From contig OY783203.1 in assembly GCA_963678705.1 (NCBI GenBank), forward strand, positions 3,410,001 through 3,474,000: a stretch of DNA of 64,000 bases, written 5' to 3'. Under the pieces are notes generated by a model. The model was not told the origin of the DNA. It was given only the letters and a program-made list of their open reading frames with translations, and did no database searches. Both the position numbers and the translations under genes were made by a program. The first letter of the stretch is position 1; every line of letters starts with the position of its first letter. Source of the DNA: Panorpa germanica (Eukaryota > Arthropoda > Insecta > Mecoptera > Panorpidae). Shown here piece by piece: positions 41,701 to 54,164 of this stretch.

Positions 41701-43681
41701 TTATAAAGTAAAGGGTAATTCAGTAAAAAATGTATCCGAAGTCCCTGTAGATTGTACCTCTCCCTTGGATCGCTTTAATATGAATTTTAACTTGGCGAAA
41801 TCACAGACGTTGCAGCCGTCAACAACTCAAGACTCTGCCTATATGGATGATATTTTAAACAACACCGATAGTCCTACTATAGATAACGTGAAAATATCAA
41901 CAAATTCGAATAAAGAGAAGAAAAAGAGACGTTGGATCTTGTTAGGAGGAAGGTCAAAATCATCAGATAAATTCAAAGTAATATAAGTTAAAAATTATCT
42001 AAGGGCTACATAGCTCATGTTTGTTTATGGTCATCTAATTTATAATTTTATCTTTAGAGCGCGACATTGGGAAGAGAAAGGGATCCTAATAAATCTGTAA
42101 CCAAGGAAGGAAATTCTAAACATAGATGGTCGACCGGTCTTCCTCGATTGCAACCTCTTCCCCCAACTATTAGTAAAGAAGCATTGGTATTACTTGTTCA
42201 AGAATATAAACAACATTGATTACATATTTAAATAATTTATAAATAACATATATTGTTTTCAGTGCCAGGTATTGCAAACAAAAATGTCTGATACCCAATT
42301 ATTTTATGAGTTTGAACATATAGAACCTTCGAAGAAGAAGAGTACGATTGCCTTTCAGACAGCCCTTGACCCTGATAATATTGGTCGAAATAAACAACTT
42401 GACTTTTTACCTTATGAAGAAAATCGTGTACGGATTTCACCGTGTAAAGAAAATCGATCTGGATACATTAATGCTTCTCATATCACGGTATTATTTTTCA
42501 ATGCTATAAAGTTTTTAAATAAACTTAATTGACATTGACACTGTTTTAAATATATTGTTAATTACATTTTATAGGCTTCTGTTGGTTTGAAACAACAGTT
42601 TTACATATGTGCAGAGAGTCCTAGTCAACAATCCATTGAATTTTTTTTGCAATGTGTTTGGGAAGCCGACGTATATTTAATTGTACAACTTTCTGATAAA
42701 ACAGATTGTCAGTATTTACCTGAAAGTAGTGATCGATGTCTTGAGTTTGGACAGGTATTTAAAATATCTTTATAATCTCAACTGATCTTAATATGCTTAA
42801 TAAAGTAAATATAATGAACATATAAGAAAATCTTTGCAGGGTCAATAATTCTAATGGAATATAATCATTAACTGTCTTTCAATTTCACTAATGTCAAGTT
42901 TTAGTACATCATCAAACTTATTAAGCTTATATTTTTTTTAATTTATAGTATCAAGTTTGGCGTCAATATTCACTTGACAATGATCAATGTATCACTAGCA
43001 AATTGCGTATTTATCAATTGAACTCAAGGAGCTATCGTGCTATCTGGCATTTACAATATACTCAATGGACTTCCCATGGATGTCCAAAAGATGTCGGACA
43101 TTATTTAGGTATGTTTATTATATGGAATTTAAACAAATGCAATATTCATTAATGTGATATATGGTTTTTGTTTGTAAACAGGATTTTTAGAAGAATTAAG
43201 TTCTGTCCGCCATCATAGTATTTTAGAAGTACCCATGGGACACAACCGTAATCCCCCTGTGTTAGTCCACTGTCCTACAGGTGGAATAAGGTCAGGATTG
43301 ACTATTGCAAGCCATTTGTTACTGTATACACTGGATCATAATCAGGTAACGTTATAATAACATTTCTTATTATTAGTGATATTTAAATAATTTGTCAGTT
43401 ATATACCGAGAGAATATATATCTGCAGTACTTTCGACTTAACTCATTTTTGATATGTATATAAAAAGTTTTGTATAGGCATATTTCATGACTGTACGTAC
43501 ATAAGTATTTAAGTTATTGCATATTCTAAGTAATAATTCTATTTATTTACAGGAACTTGATATTCCGAGAATAATAGGTCTACTTCGACAGCAGCGAGCA
43601 AATTTACTGTCTTCCATAGTGCAATATAAATTTCTTTATACATTAATTATTTATTATCTTCAGCAAACACGACTTATTTAG
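38710..43681 (+). CDS. Pez: Pez: FERM-domain protein tyrosine phosphatase (PTPN14/PTPN21 type)
   Basis: Twelve exons: 38710-39470, 39546-39768, 39875-40041, 40141-40364, 40622-40824, 40934-41977, 42058-42186, 42263-42487, 42575-42754, 42949-43108, 43182-43345 and 43553-43681. They join into 1202 codons plus TAG (human PTPN14 has 1187). A FERM domain fills about residues 20-310, then a long disordered linker with a WW-binding PPPPY motif at 492-496, then the phosphatase domain from about 910, recognised by PYEENRVR, GYINASHI, the signature HCPTGGIRSG (Cys1136, Arg1142) and the family ending QQTRLI. In flies Pez acts with Kibra in the Hippo pathway at the cell cortex. The WPD loop reads W-T-S, so the general acid is missing. 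The acceptor at exon 3 (AATTGAAAG) is weak and the least certain junction. Convergent with the DLGAP-like gene. Confidence 0.93.
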
Positions 43682-44661
43682 CTTCACTTAGATATTACAT
43701 GAGAGCAAAATTATTTTTAAAATGACAATTTGCTCAATAAATTTTAAATATTTTAAGTATAAAAGCAGAATTATTTATAAAAATATATACGATTTTTAAA
43801 CATTATTTCTTTGGTTTTATTTTAAAGAATATGAATGGCCAGCTTCTTATCTTCATTATTGATTATAAATTTTTATGAATTATTTGAAATAAATAACTTT
43901 CTTTTTGTTTAACGTTGTTTATTGTTTAATAAATTATTAGTTATTTTAACATACAAATTTTGCAATTGTTCGCATATTTTTTTTATCATGCTTCAAGCAC
44001 TCATAACAGTGCTGGATTTATAAAAAAGAGAAATTAGTATTATTGCACACAAAAAAAATTAACTTATACACAATTAAAAAGCAAATTAAATTAATCTAAT
44101 GTAAAAATTAAAATTGTGACTTAAAAAACATACATAATTTCTGTAAATTAAAAATTAAATTCGCACTTCTTGCACCACTTACAGATTTACATTAGTAAAA
44201 TCATTAGTGAATTAGAAATTCTTCAAGAAATTGGTACCAACACTTACATTTTTTATTGAAAATGTATCTTACAGTCAATTTCATGTTATATAAAAATCAA
44301 TATTTGATTGTTATGAGAAAATTTCATATTTTATATTAAAGCTAGGGCCTGACCATTAATAAACAGAGAGCGTTTGACTATCATTAGTGCCACAAATTAG
44401 TGCACAGACCTGAGTGTTATTATAAATCCATATGTGATTAAATAGATGTTATGATGTATTATTTTCAAAGTTTCTTAACAAAATATAAGTTATTTGTACA
44501 AAAAGACAACAGATTAATATAAAATGAAGGTATACCCATAAACTCCAGCAATATATATTTAAATAGACATATCGAAATGGCTGTTATAAATATTAATGAA
44601 TATAAATAAATCTATTCTATTATTTAATATATACTATTAAGATTTATATAGTACCCTAAAG
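43682..44661. other. 1 kb between convergent genes, 3' UTRs only
   Basis: Holds the Pez poly(A) signal at 43736 and presumably the 3' UTR of the DLGAP-like gene. No other feature seen. Confidence 0.5.
43736..43741 (+). terminator. poly(A) signal AATAAA for Pez
   Basis: AATAAA lies 54 bases after the Pez stop codon. Confidence 0.6.
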
Positions 44662-47600
44662 TCAGCTGCGCGGAATGAATACTTCTATGTTATCATTGTC
44701 GACGTTATTTTTTTTCTCACGTGCTGCTTTTCGTTTCATTTCAACGAATTTCTTTCGTTGCTCTTCTCGTTTCTGAGCGGCTTCACGGTTAATATTCTGT
44801 TTATCTGACGTTTTACTTGATGAAGAGGAACTTAATCCTGCGTTAAAGTTAAGACGTCTTGGCTGAGCTGGCTTTCTAGATGCGGGGCACTCCGTTTCTA
44901 TAATCTAATAAAATAAAAACGAACAAAATATATTGCATTCAGTTTGCTTCACTTCTTTATGTCCAATCCGATTATAAGAAATATTTTGTCTTTACAAGCA
45001 TACACACGAATGCATAACGATTAAAAATATCTTACGTTTAAATAAATAGCAGCCGTTTGTACAGAGTAGTTTGCAACATGCACCGATATACCAATTATTA
45101 ACTATTCTATACCCATATTACTTCTTTTGGTCTAATAACTTCAAATAGAATTCTCAAAAGAGGTACAATAAATGCAAATAAAATGTATCATACCTCCCAA
45201 TTGTTTTGGCGCATTTTGTTTAAGTCCTCAAACAGAGTATCTATGTGTACAACTTGAAGCATCACCATGTCCCAAAATCCTTCAAGATCAGCGGAAGTAG
45301 TTGGAAATTGTTCATCATCCTTTCGATTAAGGTTGTTATGACATAATCCTTAAAGGAAATTGTTTAGCATTTAATTTTATTTACTGTATGTATATACGAT
45401 TTTGTTATGTTTTTTGTAAATGAAACGTTTTTGCTATTTATTACCTTCAAATTGTTGTATTTTTTGAGTAGCAAGAAGGCGAGCTTTACCAGCGGCTGAT
45501 CTTAAGTACCCCAATATTTCATCACTAATATCTTGGCGGGAAAGCTAATTAGAAAATCACAATATGAATATTAAACATATAAATAACATTAAAACAACTT
45601 TAAAAACAAAAATAATAACCTGCAGAGATTCCAATTCTAATTCGGTTTTGTTAGCCAAATCCAACAGCCGATTTCTTTCTTTACTTAAAATATTTAAAAA
45701 ATAGTGACCATCTTTCAGAACCGGCGTATTGTTTTCTTTAGACCACGAGTTATAGTTGCTTGCACTTTTTGTACAGTTATCTTCCAATTCTTTTGTGACG
45801 TCATTATTATTTTTACTTAATTCTATTTTTAAACCGGATTCGACATTTTCATCCGTGTCTGTCTTTTTATTTCGGGTTATTAATGCACCATTTGCTTTTG
45901 GTGTATCTATATTATTCGTAATTCCATTTTTATCTACAATTTCTTTATTACTATGTTTAGAGATTTTATAGTCTTTTTTTGGTGATGCCAAAGGCAACTG
46001 CGCACAAAACTCTGGTCGTAAATGTCTAAAAACCGGTAAATCAGGACTATTTTTTGATTGAAGCACTGTATCCTCTTTTGAAGATCTACTTTGAATAGCC
46101 GAATGGCTTATCTGAATATTTTCCTGATTTTCTAAGCGATCATTCTTACTTTTATATCTTTTGTAATTGAAGAACCCTTGAGCTAATGCTCCGGGGCCAT
46201 ACAGTCTCTCTACACGTTGTTGAATAAAACTTTTTGATGGAGTTACCGTATGAACTACATCTGTTTCATTCACTTTTTCAGAGGATACTGCAAAGAGTTT
46301 CTTAGATGAGTAATGGGACGAAACACACGATTCTGGGCTACTTGTACAAAAAATTTGTTTCGATCTAAAAACACTCGACGTATCAGTAACATCATGACTA
46401 TCATTTTTATCGGACGACATTTTAGATTTATCTATAATTTCTGATCCTATGATATTATTCGTTGTTTTAGCTTGTGAATAATCTGGTAGAACTAGCGAAT
46501 TGCCAATAGGAACAGGTATTAACAAAAAATTATTGCGTTCTAATTTCGAGTATTGAATAATATTTGTAATGGGTCTAATTGGTGATACCTCCCTGGATTT
46601 GTTTATATCTTGTCTAAGCTTCGAATCATAAGTAGTTATATTTGAGTACCCACTAACACTACAGGAAAGATTTAAATAACTTGGCTTCTTTGACGGTGAT
46701 GTATGATTCAAATTGTTATTATCGCAAATCAATGTTGATTCTCTGCCATTATGTATCAGTCTCTCATTAATACTAGATTTATGTTCTTGGGGTAATAATT
46801 TAATGGATGTTGGTACTATTATACTGAAACCATCGGACGTAGAACCTGTAAAAGATATTTTAACTAATTAATAAATTAAGAATTATAAATGAATAAATAA
46901 GAATAAGCATTTAAGCAAAGCACATATGTTAGTTTTCTTAAAATACGCTTTAGTTTAAATAATGAAATAGAAATTTTAATAATAAAATATAAATTATAAT
47001 AAATTATAAGAAAAGTTTCTCTGATATAAACGAAAAAATTTGCACATTTAACACTATAAAATAATCCATTATGAATTTTGAGATTCATGTAAATGAAAGG
47101 TCAAATGAAATTCGTTATGATGACCACACAGGGGTAGAGAGTAATAACTCGATCCCTGAACAAGGAATACATTTTCTGGGTTTAGTTGTTATAATAGTTA
47201 ATACACTTAATCATAAACTTATTAGACAGCGGTAGATCTCTGTATATGCCAGTGCAAAAGTAATTGCTTATCATTTAAATATAATGAAAATGTTAATGGA
47301 TTGTAAATATGTGGTTTAAGCGAAAGAAGCGTTTGTTTTGCTGGTTATAGGCAAGCAGTGCATTGCTTACATAAACAGTCGCATTTTTATATGTATCTTG
47401 TATACTATTCCATTTCATTAGAAGACCAACGAAGAAGGTATATATTTTTTGAAACTGAATTTGTTTCTTTAAATTGTTCCTATACTAGAAAGTTAACTGA
47501 CTTCTAATTAATTTAAATTTAAAACAGAAAATATAAATACAGTTTTAGGTGAGTGCGTTAAATTGGACATAGAGATGGGTTGTGAGGCATACGCACACAC

Positions 47601-50158
47601 CACTGATTAAAAACAACAGGTGCATGAATTGTATTCACCTCTTATTTATGAAATCTATTTGTTAAAGAACTAGAATAGTAATCCATTTATTTGCATGAAA
47701 ATAAACATATTTGACTAATATCGCTTATTTATCAAGCAGCTACCTGTAAAACAAACAGCGAAAGTGGGGCACTTACTCATGCAATTATGTTTATAAACAT
47801 TTGCATTCTTAAAGCATATTTGCATTATTATTTGTTATTTTCGTAAGACTATGGTCTCCGATATTTGATGTTCCTCTATGCATACTTAAAAAGTTATATT
47901 TACATTATACATTACTGAAAAATTAGAAATGCATAGTATATATAATATACATATATAAATGATAAAGATCCTATCACGAAAGTAATCCTTGTTTTGAAGC
48001 TGAAAGACATACTTTTACCTTGTAAACACTAAAGTAAGGGTTTTATTGGTGTCGCACTAGTCTTTACGTTAAAAGTACGACACATTTAGTACACTCATGT
48101 CTAAATAATGTCTACTTATGAATCAAAATATATAAATGTTGAATGTCGCACCTATCTGTACCAAGCATAATGTAGCATTTAAATAAAATGTATAAAGTAA
48201 CACGTTTATTGCATTTAGAAGATACTTATAAGACAGTGATGTACTCGTATTTCACATGTCATCACCATAAATACTGCTAACATTATAAAAGGTCGTCGGT
48301 GATAAGATTTAGCATTTCAAAAAACTTCTATGTTAGGAAAAGTTATATTTTCGTAATTTTCAATCCTATTCCTTTTATATTAAGAACTTATTGTTTCACT
48401 AGCTACAATGCATCACAGACCCCGAGTTTTTGGTCGTTTCGCGTCGCGGTTCAAATTGTAACTCAATACAGGTAACAATTTACCTAGAGTGCATTAGACC
48501 GTGTTATTCATGCAGTTATAAGTTCGAAGTCACGGAACGAACATATTTGATCATAAAAAACATGTATGAACATGCCTCTTATAGAACAAAAAACATTAAT
48601 TTAAAAAAACCATGTTTACCAATATTGAAAATAAAATACTTTTAAAATAGAATATGGTTTTTTAATTTTTGATTTTTATTTTTTTAAATATCCAAAAGTT
48701 AAGGAGTAGAACCTATATCAACTTTTAATTTCAGTTTTGCCTCTTGTTTTAGCTCTGCACATGACGTCGCAGAATAAATAAGTAATCGAGATAACTATTC
48801 CCTTTTCACAACTAAAAAACATAAAACTTGATGGGATACACAACTCCATAGTATCACACACACACGTATGCTTCTCTATTGTATAAAAGAGATGACATAT
48901 CATTGGACGTGACGTACCATGCAGTGGTATTTTCTATAACGTTGGATCACTTTAATTATTAAAGAGATAAAATTTTACACATTCAAGTATTATATAATTT
49001 GCAGTTTTAGTATTATGGTGTTTTTAATAAAGGGCCATTCATAAGTTACGTCACACAAATTTCCTGCCATTCTAAAATACGTATATATTAATAATATTTT
49101 TTTTTGTTATATTTTATATGACGTCACAACCCTTAGCGTGTGATAAAATTTTTTTTATTTTCATTTTTCTCAAGATCACAAATAATTACAAATTATAACA
49201 AAATTCTTCTTTCATCGAGAGAAATAACTTCAATGTCGCAGTTGGCAAGCTGACACCGCCAGTGACCACAGGGTTGACCGACACCTTCAAAACCTCAATC
49301 TTATTCCAGGTTAATATATGAAATCTTTAATACAATGCTATCTCGCATAAATTTCTGTAATCTTCAATACCCTTTTCCCAAATCTCATTCGATTCTATCC
49401 AGTGCAATTTGTTTTCGTAATTTTATAATATCTCTATCGAGATAAAAACTCTACCTTACGTCATTACTGAAGAATCAAGGACATTTAGTTATATTATTTT
49501 CGAGGATATCAATATCGATGAAGACCGACACACAAGGGGCGGGGGCGGCATAGATCCCTTGAGAATGATTGAATGTGCAGATGCCGTAGAGCGAAACACT
49601 GAATTAGTGCGGTGTATAATTAACATGTTAATAAAACTAAACTAAACTATTTCAAAACCAAACAATGTGCAAATATTATAAACAGATATAATCGTATGTT
49701 TTATACCAGCAAACAAATTAACAAATGACTTATTTTAGATGGGGAGTTGATGACATATATGCCATTTATAACGATTAATTTCTACAAATATTTAATCGCA
49801 AGCATCGTGATTAGAACTGAGAAATTTTGCTAGCACAAAGTCGATTCGTTTATTAATGTTAATTAATAAAAGAAAACGTAAGATTAATATTAATGGCAGA
49901 CCTATAACTGGATATTAAAATATTAACAGAGCTAATTCAAAATTTAAAATAATTAGGGAACTGACTATAAAATGTTCATCAAGAAGCATGCTACTAAATA
50001 ATATTATAAAATTTAATCATTATAAAATGATGTAAGCACATGTGTCAAGAGCTCCTGGTCTTTTGTAACTTGTTTTCTAAATCATTACCTGAACAATCCG
50101 TTGAATCGGCCTCCTCTTCTGAGGCGCGGCTCCTGGTGCAGTCAACCGATTTATCCAT
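44662..50158 (-). CDS. DLGAP/GKAP-domain protein (Mars/HURP or Vulcan type)
   Basis: Five coding exons in transcript order, 50158-50089, 46845-45620, 45544-45445, 45348-45194 and 44904-44662, give 597 codons plus TGA. The GKAP homology domain spans about residues 405-520: ILSKERNRLLDL, DEILGYLRSAAGKARLL, QKIQQFEGLCHNN, then FPTTSADLEGFWDMV. Before it is a Ser/Asn-rich region with RVERLYGPGALAQGFF and FRHLRPEF. After it is a Lys/Arg/Glu-rich helix (REEQRKKFVEMKRKAA). In vertebrates this family holds DLGAP1-4 postsynaptic scaffolds and DLGAP5/HURP, a spindle microtubule protein; fly members are Mars and Vulcan. The tail ends FIPRS, without the PDZ ligand of synaptic DLGAPs, which leans towards Mars/HURP. 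The 70-base first exon (MDKSVDCTRSRASEEE) is chosen because its donor and phase fit exactly; it is separated by a 3.2 kb intron and is the least certain part. Confidence 0.85.
48715..49010 (+). repeat. dispersed repeat family, copy A
   Basis: Shares TTTCTATAACGTTGGAT with copy B, and TTTCAGTTTTGCC, CTTGTTTTAG and the (CA)n/CGTATGC block with the complement of copy D. Four copies in the window, none coding. Confidence 0.65.
49031..49160 (+). repeat. TGACGTCA-containing repeat, second copy
   Basis: Starts AGGGCCATTCATAAGTTACG and later contains ATGACGTCACAACCC; both blocks have counterparts at 1085-1130 in the opposite orientation. Confidence 0.45.
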
Positions 50159-50369
50159 TTTCAATGATTTGTTGTTAAATATAAATGAGATTCAAATTCT
50201 GAGATATTCTACTTATTCGTATCATTAAAGTACGTTATAATTTTTACAATAATTTGACATTAAACGTCACTTAAATAAGTTTGAAGTTACCGCTCCAACC
50301 GGATAAATTCATTTACTTATTCCGTTTCTTTAAACAAACCATTGTACGTATACTCGTAATACATATTCT

Positions 50370-50503
50370 TTATATAGAATATAAAACACTCGACGAAGCG
50401 CGTTTGATAAAGGCGATATTTGCCTTTTTAACTTTTTGAACTACTCCAACAAAAATTCCTGACTCAGCTTCATCTGGTGCTGGTAGGCTGTTCACGTCTG
50501 ATA
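50370..50503 (-). CDS. possible orphan last exon, unknown product
   Basis: After a good acceptor (TTTCAATACAG) the minus strand is open for about 43 codons to a TAA at 50372-50370, with SLPAPDEAESGIFVGVVQKV and IAFIKRASSSVLYSI. The codon content looks coding, but there is no partner exon I can defend. It lies just upstream of the DLGAP-like start exon, so it could also be 5' leader sequence of that gene with a chance frame. Not recognised. Confidence 0.22.
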
Positions 50504-52180
50504 CTGTATTGAAATAGGAATTCGTTTTTATTTTATCAAACAATATGATTTGATTTTTTGTTTCACTCACAAGCATGTAGGGAAAAACAAACAAAAAACT
50601 CAAAACTACAAACTATGTATGCAACATGCAAATATACGTCATAAGACATAGACAAGGTGGAGGGGCAGAGTAGGGAAGGGCATAGAAGATCGAGCCTACG
50701 ACCTGCGTGTCTTATTTAAGACACAAACACAACTGACACAAGGATGTTTTTCGTAAATTTATTTTCGGTAACAAGTTCTGATTTATACATTTGTACCGCG
50801 CCGTCTTCTTCAACTAACTCGATATTGAAGTACACGGAGGACCAGATCATAAAGAACAGAGAACTGTGTGTTACCCCAAAAGACATTTGCTTACTATGAC
50901 GTAACATCTCTCTCCCTAGAGTTGAAATGACAATAATTAATTATTTAAATTCTACAAGGATTCAGAAAATTCAAAGAGTTCTTTATTGGAATTAATCACA
51001 AGACATGAATATTACCTTAAATATATGTAACAATTTACTTAATCGAATCTAGTAATATTTAATCTTAGAAAGTTTAAATTTTGCCGAAATTATTTTCAAA
51101 TTATGATTTTAAAGATTTTTATAAATGTTTCAATTCTATAAAAAGACCGTCTTAAAATTTCAGTAATCCAAAAAAAAAATGTGTTATGATACTATTAATC
51201 TGTAAAATGATTTCTGATGTAGGGCATTTTGTCCATTCCACATATAACAATATTTTGATAAAATTTGTTAAATACTCACTCGAAATTCGTTATAAAAGAC
51301 TGGTAATCTGTGTAATTTTCTTATTTAAATTTAAGTTATTTTGCATCATTAATAAATGGACTAAATGATTAATGTCTAACAAAATGCAGATTTTGAAAGT
51401 CTATTGCTAACTTCATATTGTTATTCTTCTTCTTCTTCGATAATTATCGTGTTTGGTACAATTAATAAAACAATATAAAGTTTGGTACAATCTAAATGCA
51501 ATGCGTCCGTTGTAAAGAAAATGTTTTTTTTTCTACGGGCCTGTTTAAATACAAACAGGCGGGCAGTAAGACTATATCCACCATAAGACTCACTATGTCA
51601 TAATATTCGCACTGATTATTAAATATTAATATAAAAATGATAAATGAGCGTAAAGAGCGAGAACTGAGTAACAGTTTGAAGTAATTTATTATACAATTTC
51701 ACTTTTACGCATCAAACTAAATGGTATTAAATGTGCTTAATTAATTTAATAAAAATTATTTAATTAATGAAATTTACAGAGTGGAGAAAAGATAAGTAGT
51801 CGAATATATTATTAAAATGAAGTGACCTGATTTTATTTAATAGAAATTTCAAATCATTATTTAATGTAACACTTTTAAAAGTGTAAAAAATATATTTTAT
51901 ATTATGTGCTTTGTAAAATATATATGTTTACAGTACAGTTCAACTACTTTATCATATAACTTTTATATAAAAGAAGGTTATTTTCCATCATTTCAACTTA
52001 GATTCAATGATATCCAGTGATAATATGATTTCTATAGCGAAATTTTAGCTATGCGAATAAAACTATTCAGCGAATCGATAGGCCATATTTTGGTACTTTA
52101 CGAAAGTCAAAATATCTTCAAAATAGAAAGGAGAACAAATTGATATTTTGGCTTGCCTTACGGGACACCCTGTATAAATA

Positions 52181-52836
52181 TACGAGGGTAGTCTGAAAAG
52201 TATCTAGCCTAACACAGAAACAAGGTTATTTCTTGTTAAATTCAGTTTTATTTTTCAACAAAATCTCCTGGCAATTTTATACACTTATCTCGTAGTGGAC
52301 ATCTGCGAAATAGTGATGGGGAATACGGTGGATGTTTAATAAATCCTAATTTCAATTTGTCAATTTTCATCATGGAGACCATATAGAGTTTTTGCTCCTG
52401 AGTGAGCAAATATCAGTCAATTTCCAGATATCCACAGCCTCCGTTATCTCTCTAACCCTAATCCGACGATCGTCTAACACTTTTTCAATGTTATCGATAG
52501 TGGTTGCTGTTTCTGTTCGTTCCGAACGTTCATTGTCAGCCAAACTAGTACGACCACGTTTAAATTCAGTTGACCAAAACTTCAAGGAAGTTGCACTGTC
52601 CCCGCAAACAGCATTCCTCTCGGCTTTAATTTGCGTAGGCGTATTGACTTTCAAATGCAAGAATTTAATGATACCTCGATATTCGATATTTTCCATTTTT
52701 ACAGAAACACTAATCAGAAATCTAATATGACTGATATTTTGAAGGGTGTCTTTCAACGCATGCGCAAATATTTTTGATGAGTATATATTTTTTATCTTTA
52801 TAATAAGGCTCTACACTTTTCAGACTACCATCGTTA
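52181..52836 (-). mobile_element. mariner element with internal deletion, transposase pseudogene
   Basis: Inverted ends carry GGTAGTCTGAAAAGT (left at 52187, right complement ending 52836) with TA at each outer edge. The minus strand encodes a mariner transposase N-terminus from about 52696 (MENIEYRGIIKFL, TPTQIKAE, FKRGRTSLADNERSERTETA, DDRRIRVREITEAV). After a frame break and a gap the C-terminal HPPYSPSL and CIKLPGDFVEK remain. At 656 bp about half of a usual mariner is missing, including most of the DDD catalytic region, so the copy is dead. Its ends differ from those of the 101-497 element beyond TACGAGGGT. Confidence 0.9.
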
Positions 52837-54041
52837 GTAATTTACGAGTATTTGTCTATTAGCGTTCTCACGGCATGCCACGGTGAAAAATAAAATGAAA
52901 ATAAAACATTTCCGTTTCCGTTTTTCAATGTTTGTTTTCTTTAATAACCCATAGTAAAAATAGATAAACACATATTTGAAATATCTGATATTTATGATTT
53001 ATATTTGTGTTGACAAAGTATTTATACTAATAATACTTGTAGTACCAACATTATACTATTATTATTAAACAAATAATATCTATTTGCAGGTTGTCAAAAT
53101 GAAATATCTTTAATTAAATCAGTCACTCAATATTCGTGTTTAACAAGCTTGACACGTATCGCAAACTTGTCCGCACACGAAGAGCACAGCTCCCTAAATA
53201 GGAACTAAATGCAACGCGATGAAAAACAATGAGAAAAAATGTAGTTATAACATAGTATACTTAACATTCTTTGCCTACAATAACGGTATATTTAAATTCA
53301 CTTCCGTTAAACTATTTGTAACACATCGTTTTGAAGTATATTTCCTCCCAATCATAGTAATCCAATATCTCTATCACGTCGTAAGAAGTTTTACTTTAGC
53401 AACGATAAAAATTAAGTAACTAAAGATTCAATTCATATTTTCTCTTACCAGCTAGTTTAATGGACTGAAATTTATCGTTTAGCAGTTTTACCCCTTCCAC
53501 CTCTTGAGCGGAAGCTACACTAAAGAGTCCGTTGAAAAACCTTGTGCCCAAAGAAATAAATTCAAATTAAAGTTTTTTTAAGAAAGAACCCTTGTTATTT
53601 TTTTTAGGTCTCACGGAAATCATTTAGTTCTCACGACCGTTCGCAGTGTATATGCATATGACGTCACAAAGCTTCCTCCCGATATGTTTCCATGGCCCGT
53701 ACTGACAAGCTAGAGAGTATCTAGTGAGTAACATTTCTAAAGTTTTAATAACAAACATTCTGTATATAATAACTACTTCAGAAAACGATAGGTTACTTGT
53801 TAAATTAGCACTTTATTAAATTGCAATTATGTTAACAAAAATTTTAACGTCATAACGTATTATGCAATCTCAAGAACCTTTTTAGACAATAAGGTTAGAT
53901 CTTCAATTAGATTCAGATTCGATGAAGACTGTCTCCTGCCTGAGCCTTAGCTCAACAATTGTACAGGTACAATAAAGCAGACTTTGATGCAAGAAAATTG
54001 ATGTATTTACAAAAACAGATTTAACTGATCTATGAACAAAC

Positions 54042-54164
54042 GGATCTGATTCGGATACATAATCCGAATCCGAGCTGTTATTTTCTGTTTATTATTCGGA
54101 TACATAATCCGAATCAGATCGGAATCGTATCGTGTAAAAAGCAATTATTGTGGTTTTACACGAT
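54042..54164. repeat. cluster of short palindromes
   Basis: A 22-base unit with arms ATTCGGAT and ATCCGAAT around ACATA occurs exactly twice, at 54049-54070 and 54094-54115, and GATCTGATTCGG/CCGAATCAGATC encloses the pair. A separate hairpin follows: ATCGTGTAAAA at 54129 and TTTTACACGAT at 54154. Confidence 0.75.

Larger units (their letters stand above)
46846..50088. other. 3.2 kb first intron of the DLGAP-like gene
   Basis: Holds one copy of the four-copy repeat family (48715-49010) and a TGACGTCA repeat copy (49031-49160). Around 49530-49610 a small GC-rich patch (AGGGGCGGGGGCGGCA) stands out. No extra exon is required by phase. Confidence 0.5.

Noticed and set aside
46700-46735. Start of the DLGAP-like protein at a TTG near 46732
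   Set aside because: The frame is open further upstream to an acceptor at 46846, and a phase-matched ATG exon exists at 50158.
50716-50907. 63-codon minus frame upstream of the DLGAP-like gene
   Set aside because: Not recognised, no partner exon; the tail is low complexity.
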